A DNA stretch of 10,086 bases, taken from NCBI GenBank assembly GCA_029945985.1, contig JAQSDP010000494.1, forward strand, positions 1 to 10,086, read 5' to 3'. The DNA comes from a bacterium (GTDB lineage: Bacteria; Acidobacteriota; Blastocatellia; Pyrinomonadales; Pyrinomonadaceae). The position numbers and the translations under genes are program-made. Positions 5,475 through 10,086 of the stretch are shown here, in pieces. The notes below the pieces were generated by a model, which ran no database searches, had not been told where the DNA came from, and was given only the letters and a program-made list of their open reading frames with translations. The stretch's first letter is position 1. The number at the start of each line of letters is the position of its first letter.

Positions 5475-6662
5475 CTATGGTTCGAAATATTCTGTCCCAT
5501 CCGGTCCGACATAACCCGAAATGCTGCACGAAGAGTTTACACAAACGTAGATCAAGGGATCGTTCCAGCCGATCGGCACGCTGGTATATTTAAAGGGCGT
5601 CAAACGTTTCCCTGACCTATCAATAAGACCAAGTTTTCCGTTGAGCCAAACTGCTGCGTTACCGCGAACGAAATCCTTGGCCATATTTTCTCGGCCGAGA
5701 GTTTCCTGCTGGTCATCGTAGATAAGCCGAATGACGATCTTCCCGGTGCGGTCGATGTAGCCGATCTTCTTGCCGAGAGAAACTCGAGCGAGTCCGCCAT
5801 GGAATTCGGTGCCGGCGATGTTGTATGCGGCCGTATTCTTCAGCACTACATTGCCGGCGATGTCGATGATCTGATCCTCAGCGATATCTTTCCGATTAAC
5901 AAATGCCAACCCTTCCGAGAAAACCCAAGGGGACCAACCGTACTCAAACGGGATTACCGTCTTGCCGAACTTGTCGATAAATCCTGAATAATACATGAAC
6001 CGGCGCTCGGTCTCAGACCGCTTCGAAACTTGAGCGACACCATCGGCGAAACTGGCGGCGCTTTGATATTCGAGCGGGATAACTTCGGTTCCGGAAGTGT
6101 CGATGTATCCGTACTTGGGGTTCTCGTCGCCGTCTGCCCCAACCCTGACGACTGCCAAACCCTCTGAGAACATGCTGGCATCGTCATATCGACGTTTGGA
6201 GATCTCAACGCCGTTTGTGTCAATGAATCCAAATTTTCTGTCAGCGAAACGAACGCGAGCACGTCCGTCAGTGAAAGGGGCGACCTCTTTAAAGCTCGCG
6301 GTAACAATCACCTTTCCCGCCGGGTCGATAAATCCATAGTTAGATTTTTCGTAGATCATTGCACGGCCATCGCTAAAATCGCCGGAAAGGAGCCAGGTGG
6401 GCTGGACCACGATCTTTCCCGAGCGGTCGATGTATCCATATTTGTCGCCCTTCTTCACTCGAGCTAGGCCTTCGGAGAAAAAGCTGGTGCGATCGTACGT
6501 CGGCGGGATCACGATCTTGCGGCTGAGATCGCTGAAGCCCCATTTTGCGCCCTTACGGAAGGGAATGAGGAGATCGTCGGAGATCGGAGCCGGAGCTAGT
6601 TGGCAGAGAGCAACTGAACCCAGAACGACCAAAGCGATGATTAGACGGAAAGTTCCTTTCAT
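5475..6662 (-). CDS. Exported WG-repeat protein
   Basis: A 395-residue protein with a signal peptide (MKGTFRLIIALVVLGSVALC) followed by about nine to ten WG (KWG) repeats filling the rest. Each repeat has the form x-(W/Y/F)-G-(Y/F)-I-D-x-x-G-K-x-V-I-P then a Tyr and a later F-x-(E/D)-G-L-A-x-V. Clear copies include KWGFSDLSRKIVIPPTYD, KYGYIDRSGKIVV, NYGFIDPAGKVIV, KFGFIDTNG, KYGYIDTSG, SGFIDKFGKTVIP, IGYIDRTGKIVI and LGLIDRSGK. The last repeat is altered and contains two cysteines. WG repeats form a beta-rich, probably propeller-like structure that likely binds other molecules; no catalytic activity is expected. ATG at 6662 is preferred over a TTG 15 bases upstream because GAGG lies nine bases before the ATG. 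The lipobox around Cys20 (VALC) is non-canonical. It leads a two-gene operon with the TPR membrane protein, so the two may form one envelope assembly. Confidence 0.88.
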   Translation of the reverse strand: MKGTFRLIIALVVLGSVALCQLAPAPISDDLLIPFRKGAKWGFSDLSRKIVIPPTYDRTSFFSEGLARVKKGDKYGYIDRSGKIVVQPTWLLSGDFSDGRAMIYEKSNYGFIDPAGKVIVTASFKEVAPFTDGRARVRFADRKFGFIDTNGVEISKRRYDDASMFSEGLAVVRVGADGDENPKYGYIDTSGTEVIPLEYQSAASFADGVAQVSKRSETERRFMYYSGFIDKFGKTVIPFEYGWSPWVFSEGLAFVNRKDIAEDQIIDIAGNVVLKNTAAYNIAGTEFHGGLARVSLGKKIGYIDRTGKIVIRLIYDDQQETLGRENMAKDFVRGNAAVWLNGKLGLIDRSGKRLTPFKYTSVPIGWNDPLIYVCVNSSCSISGYVGPDGTEYFEP

Positions 6663-6769
6663 TGGGGTTGACCTCAAAATCTTGGGTTCTCGCTACGCTA
6701 GCAATGTAGCACGGCAAGCAAATGAACCCGAGCTATTGTAAAATAAGGCTTTTGGAGAACAAAAGATAA
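6663..6769. promoter_or_regulatory. Divergent promoter region between WG-repeat gene and fumC
   Basis: This 107-base gap must carry promoters for both directions. Toward fumC there is an AT-rich stretch with TATTGT/TAAAAT at 6735-6744, a plausible -10 without a good -35, and GGAGA (6754-6758) as ribosome-binding site 11 bases before the ATG. A small inverted repeat, GCTAC at 6692-6696 and GTAGC at 6706-6710, lies near the middle. No strong minus-strand promoter boxes are visible. Confidence 0.35.
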
Positions 6770-8176
6770 ATGTCAGAAGCAGCAGAAAAAGCTATCAAAA
6801 CACGTGTAGAGACTGATTCGATGGGCGAGATCGAGGTGCCCGCGGATGTTTATTGGGGAGCGCAGACGCAGCGTTCGTTGAAGCATTTCAACATCGGGTT
6901 CGATGTGATGCCGCGTGAGGTTATCCGCGCACTTGGGATCTTGAAGAAGGCCGCGGCGATCGTGAACTTTGATCTTGGCAAACTGCCCGAAGATAAGATG
7001 AAGCTTATCTCGCAGGCTGCCGACGAGGTGATCGAAGGAAAGCTTGACGCACATTTTCCGCTGCGGGTTTGGCAGACCGGTTCGGGTACGCAGACGAACA
7101 TGAACGCCAATGAGGTGATCTCTAACCGCGCGATCGAGATCGCGGGCGGCGAGATGGGATCGAAGGCGCCGGTGCATCCGAACGACGATGTGAACAAATC
7201 GCAATCGTCGAACGATACGTTTCCGACCGCGATGTATATAGCGGCAGCGGAACGGACGATGGCGTTGGTACCCAAAGTGCAAAAGGTGCAGGCGGCGATC
7301 GAAGCGAAGGCGAAAGAATTTGAAGGTGTAGTGAAGATCGGACGCACGCACCTACAAGATGCGACCCCGGTTACGGTGAGTCAAGAGTTTGGAGGTTGGG
7401 CGAACCTCTTGGAGCGTGACGTGGAGCGGCTGCTGATGGTGATGCCGGGAATTATGGATCTCGCGATCGGCGGTACGGCTGTCGGGACGGGGTTGAACGC
7501 TCATCCAGAGTTTGCGGAACGCGGTGCCGCGAAGATAGCCGAAATAACCGGACTGCCGTTCAAATCGCACCCGGACAAGTTTGCCGCGCTGTCGGCGCAC
7601 GATGAGATAGTCTTCGCTTCGGGCGCGTTGAAGACGCTGGCGGCAAGTTTGATGAAGATCGCGAATGACATCCGATGGCTCGCTTCGGGTCCTCGTTGCG
7701 GAATCGGAGAAATTTCGCTCCCGGAGAATGAGCCGGGTTCGTCGATCATGCCGGGCAAGGTCAACCCGACTCAGTCAGAAGCGATGACGATGGTTGCGGT
7801 GCAGGTTTTCGGCAACGACGCCGCGATCGGGTTTGCGGGCTCACAAGGCAACTTTGAGTTGAACGTTTTTAAGCCGGTGATGATCCACAACTTTCTGCAT
7901 TCAGTGCGGCTGATCCATGATGCGTGTCATGGATTTGTCGATTACTGCATTGCGGGGATCGAGTTGAACCGTGGTCAAATCGACGAATATCTGAACGATT
8001 CGCTTATGCTGGTTACCGCTCTGAATCAACACATCGGTTACGACAATGCCGCGAAGCTTGCGAAGCACGCGCACAAGAAAGGAACATCCCTAAAGGACGC
8101 CGCGGTTGAGCTAGGACTGCTCACGCCGGAGCAGTTCGACGAGTGGGTTGTTGCGGAGGCTATGACGCGTCCGTAG
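6770..8176 (+). CDS. fumC: Class II fumarate hydratase (fumarase C)
   Basis: Iron-independent, homotetrameric cytoplasmic fumarase that interconverts fumarate and L-malate in the TCA cycle. At 468 residues it matches the family length. Visible landmarks are SGTQTNMNANEV (105-116), QSSNDTFPTAMY with the substrate-binding Ser-Asn-Asp, GRTHLQDATP with catalytic His194 (equivalent to E. coli His188), and the superfamily signature GSSIMPGKVNP beginning at Gly323, whose flexible loop carries the catalytic serine. The C-terminal LTPEQFDEWV helix is also typical. The Asn/Gly pattern around SGTQTN fits fumarase, and aspartase is the main alternative; the overall motif set favours fumarase. ATG at 6770 has GGAGA eleven bases upstream. 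It is a single-gene plus-strand unit between two divergent or convergent minus-strand operons, and no other TCA gene adjoins it. Confidence 0.96.
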   Translation: MSEAAEKAIKTRVETDSMGEIEVPADVYWGAQTQRSLKHFNIGFDVMPREVIRALGILKKAAAIVNFDLGKLPEDKMKLISQAADEVIEGKLDAHFPLRVWQTGSGTQTNMNANEVISNRAIEIAGGEMGSKAPVHPNDDVNKSQSSNDTFPTAMYIAAAERTMALVPKVQKVQAAIEAKAKEFEGVVKIGRTHLQDATPVTVSQEFGGWANLLERDVERLLMVMPGIMDLAIGGTAVGTGLNAHPEFAERGAAKIAEITGLPFKSHPDKFAALSAHDEIVFASGALKTLAASLMKIANDIRWLASGPRCGIGEISLPENEPGSSIMPGKVNPTQSEAMTMVAVQVFGNDAAIGFAGSQGNFELNVFKPVMIHNFLHSVRLIHDACHGFVDYCIAGIELNRGQIDEYLNDSLMLVTALNQHIGYDNAAKLAKHAHKKGTSLKDAAVELGLLTPEQFDEWVVAEAMTRP

Positions 8177-8206
8177 CGTTGGATGGCGAACCTTTTTGGG
8201 ACGGGT

Positions 8207-8707
8207 CTATGGCCCAATGATCACGGTCATTTCGCCTTTCACGATCTTATTCGGCGGGCCGAGCGGCTCGAGGATCGTATCGCCAAGTCGACAAGCGGGC
8301 ATGTTGTTGATCATTACCGTCGTGGAACCGTCGATCACCACGCCGGGCCCGTGCGGCGGAACCGGTGACGGCGTCATACACGCGTGGATATCGGACATCC
8401 CGCCCATCGCACTGATCGCTGAGCCGAGCGCCGCAAGAGCACCCGCCTTGGCTAATTGCTCAGCTGCGTACGCGGCGGGTGCTCCTGGTGTACCCGCCGC
8501 TGCCTTGGTTGCGGCTTCGGCAGTCTGGATGGCGATATCCGACGCTTGTTTTGCTGCCTGCAGGCCGGCGGCTGCGGCGGCCGGTATACCACGCCAAGCC
8601 GGCATAAACCCGATCAAAACGTTCGGGCTCCCGGGCCCGGGCGTGAGAACGGGGGGTAACGGATGGGTGACATTATCTGCAACTCTGGCGGCTGGTCCTT
8701 TTGGCAT
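8207..8707 (-). CDS. PAAR-repeat spike protein with Ala-rich insertion
   Basis: A 166-residue PAAR protein of the type that forms the sharp zinc-binding tip of contractile injection systems (type VI secretion or extracellular phage-tail-like particles). The first half (about 1-41) has PAARVAD, GSPNVLIG and PAWRG. The second half (about 105-166) has DIHAC, HGPGVV, a GSTTVMINNMPACRLGD stretch and a closing VKGEMTVIIGP strand. His108, His119 and Cys139, with His15, are candidates for the metal site at the tip. Between the halves lies a helix-prone insertion (about 42-105) that is very rich in alanine. Such insertions occur in PAAR proteins, where the added segment may be a membrane or chaperone-binding helix; that role is inferred. 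ATG at 8707 has GAGGAG six bases upstream. It lies 56 bases downstream of the large gene that enters from the right edge, probably in the same operon. Confidence 0.88.
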   Translation of the reverse strand: MPKGPAARVADNVTHPLPPVLTPGPGSPNVLIGFMPAWRGIPAAAAAGLQAAKQASDIAIQTAEAATKAAAGTPGAPAAYAAEQLAKAGALAALGSAISAMGGMSDIHACMTPSPVPPHGPGVVIDGSTTVMINNMPACRLGDTILEPLGPPNKIVKGEMTVIIGP

Positions 8708-8763
8708 CGCTACTCCTCGTTTCTAATCTGAATCGCTGGCGGCTCTCTCCAAATTCTCCCTAA

Positions 8764-10086
8764 CTAAGCGGTTGCTGCTTGGTCGGCCTGCGGTTCTCCG
8801 GCGGGAGCCGGCGGAGCTGGCAAAACGCTCGGGATCTCCTCGGAAACCTTGACACCTTCGCAGTCTTCCACACGTCCTGTAACTGGGAACTCGGCGTCCT
8901 TGTCGTTAGGCTGATAGAACTTATCCATCTTGTCCTTTTCCGCCTGCTGCTTTTCGCGTTCCTCACGGCGGGCCTTGGCTTCGGGGCTCTCGTCAGCGGC
9001 GGCGTCCTTCAAATCGCTTAGATCCTGAAGACTGCTCACCCCCGACCCCATCTTGTCTGAAACATGGCCGGCCCGAGCCTTATAATCCTGGACAGTATCG
9101 ACGGCGTTTTTCGCTGTCTCGAACACCGAGTTCACGGATCTCACAACGTCGGCGATCTGCGGATTGATCTCGTCGAAGACTTTCTCGATCACAAGATTCC
9201 AGATCGGGAAGAACGTGTTCTTGAACATTATGGCCGTGAACCAAGGCAGGCGTCCGAACATAACTTCCATGGTCTGAGCCTTCTCGTCGGCAGCCTTCTT
9301 ACGCGAAGCTTCCAACTGGCCAGCGAGATCGCCGATCATATACTCGATCACCGGATCTACATACGGCATCAGCTTTTCTTCAACGATCTTCGCAACGAAC
9401 TGCTGAGCGCTTAGCGTCTTGCCGCCGGGCACGTTCATGGAGAGGTCGCCGCTCGGCAGTACGCCGCTGACGAGGTCGCCCATGATGCCGACGATCTTGA
9501 CGGCAAGCGAGCGCCGCCCGGCCATTACAAGGTCGCTCGATTTGATCTCGCCCTCGCAGCCGGCAGCCATCATCCGGCCATAGATCTCTTCAAGGAGCCC
9601 GATGTTGGCGTCATTCATCTTCGCCATTACGTTCTTGACGAATGGTGGGATGCCCTTGATGTCCTGCATGGCAGCGTCCATACCGTTGACCATACAGGTC
9701 GAAGCAGACGGAATAGCGTCGGGCGTGGTTTCTTTAGGTCCTTTTAGCTTGCCGAAGATCTCTTTAAGAGCGTCCGTTCCCGGTGTTTTCTTCGGATTCG
9801 AATTTGCCCCGAGGAAGCCGTAGACGTCATCGATCTTCTCTTCAACATCCTTCTTGACCTCATCGACCTTATCCGTGATCGGCTTGAGAAGATTGTCATC
9901 GCTACCCGCGTCCTTTTTCGGTTTCTGCGAATCGGGCTTTATGAACCAGATCGGGTATGTGAACGTGAAATCTTTGTACTCTGCTTTGATCGCCTTGATC
10001 GTTAGATCGTGGGCGCCAAGTTCGACGGACTTCTCATGGGTTTTCCGAAGTTCCAAATAAGCGGCGAGGTAGAGATCGAAGAATTT
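8764..10086 (-). CDS. Large unrecognised protein upstream of PAAR gene, 5' end outside window
   Basis: The reading frame is open to the right edge, giving 440 visible residues and a C-terminal stop. A TTG at 10056 is in frame, but codons for ten further residues (KFFDLYLAAY) precede it without a stop or a ribosome-binding site, so the real start is outside. I do not recognise a family. In order: a beta-like stretch with FTYPIWFIKP (about 41-50); a Lys/Asp-rich coiled-coil-prone segment (about 65-95); a conserved-looking helical core with a single Cys-Met-Val-Asn-Gly turn, SSDLVMAGRRSLAVKIVGIM and a glycine-rich PSGDLSMNVPGGK turn; long amphipathic helices with MPYVDPVIEYMIGDL and GRLPWFTAIMFKNTFFPIW; then a very charged Glu/Lys/Arg segment and a Pro/Ala-rich tail. 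No signal peptide can be judged. Its position before a PAAR gene suggests a structural, adaptor or cargo protein of the same injection system; that is inference. Confidence 0.8.
   Translation of the reverse strand, partial: KFFDLYLAAYLELRKTHEKSVELGAHDLTIKAIKAEYKDFTFTYPIWFIKPDSQKPKKDAGSDDNLLKPITDKVDEVKKDVEEKIDDVYGFLGANSNPKKTPGTDALKEIFGKLKGPKETTPDAIPSASTCMVNGMDAAMQDIKGIPPFVKNVMAKMNDANIGLLEEIYGRMMAAGCEGEIKSSDLVMAGRRSLAVKIVGIMGDLVSGVLPSGDLSMNVPGGKTLSAQQFVAKIVEEKLMPYVDPVIEYMIGDLAGQLEASRKKAADEKAQTMEVMFGRLPWFTAIMFKNTFFPIWNLVIEKVFDEINPQIADVVRSVNSVFETAKNAVDTVQDYKARAGHVSDKMGSGVSSLQDLSDLKDAAADESPEAKARREEREKQQAEKDKMDKFYQPNDKDAEFPVTGRVEDCEGVKVSEEIPSVLPAPPAPAGEPQADQAATA

Noticed and set aside
6663..6677. 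TTG start five codons upstream for the WG-repeat protein
   Set aside because: The GAGG ribosome-binding site lies between that TTG and the ATG at 6662, so it can only serve the ATG, which also gives a normal signal peptide.
283..8176. lpd and fumC as parts of one TCA-cycle operon
   Set aside because: They are on opposite strands, about 5 kb apart, and separated by two other transcription units.
8177..8206. Terminator between fumC and the PAAR gene
   Set aside because: There is a short T-run at 8193-8197 but no GC-rich stem in front of it in either direction.
10054..10056. TTG as the start of the large right-edge protein
   Set aside because: The frame stays open to the window edge with protein-like sequence, and no ribosome-binding site precedes the TTG.

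Overview
The window is a compact stretch of bacterial chromosome of moderate GC content, with ten protein-coding genes (two cut by the window edges) and no RNA genes, CRISPR array, transposase or phage genes. No gap exceeds about 165 bases. Purine-rich ribosome-binding sites, TTG/GTG starts, signal peptides, a class II fumarase and a PAAR spike protein fit a Gram-negative bacterium. The mix (stand-alone lipoamide dehydrogenase with an unusual C-GLRG-C disulfide loop, WG-repeat protein, PAAR protein, REP-like palindromes) reminds me of Acidobacteriota, perhaps Blastocatellia. That placement is a recollection-based guess, not shown by the sequence.

Layout. (1) 1-1692, minus strand: lpd, followed 15 bases later by a small exported Cys-containing protein that runs off the left edge. 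(2) 1693-1854: divergent promoter region, with a perfect TATAAT toward lpd and a very purine-rich leader toward the plus-strand genes. (3) 1855-4131, plus strand: a cytoplasmic rhodanese, a class I SAM methyltransferase, a membrane-anchored or exported rhodanese, and a four-helix DUF2231-like membrane protein with an Asp/His-rich tail. A 75-base imperfect palindrome lies between the first two genes. A pair of short palindromes is embedded in frame in the methyltransferase. (4) 4128-6662, minus strand: an exported WG-repeat protein, then a six-helix membrane protein with C-terminal TPRs. This operon meets region 3 tail to tail, both stop codons sharing one CTAG. (5) 6770-8176, plus strand: fumC. 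(6) 8207-10086, minus strand: a large unrecognised protein entering from the right edge, followed by a split PAAR-repeat protein. These two look like the edge of a contractile injection system or effector locus.

How the genes fit together: lpd (E3 of 2-oxoacid dehydrogenases) and fumC are central carbon metabolism genes in separate transcription units, with no E1/E2 genes visible. Two rhodaneses, one inside the cell and one at the membrane, suggest sulfane-sulfur handling around the membrane protein. The most unusual items are the in-frame palindromic insertion in the methyltransferase, the long intergenic palindrome, and the PAAR pair at the right edge.
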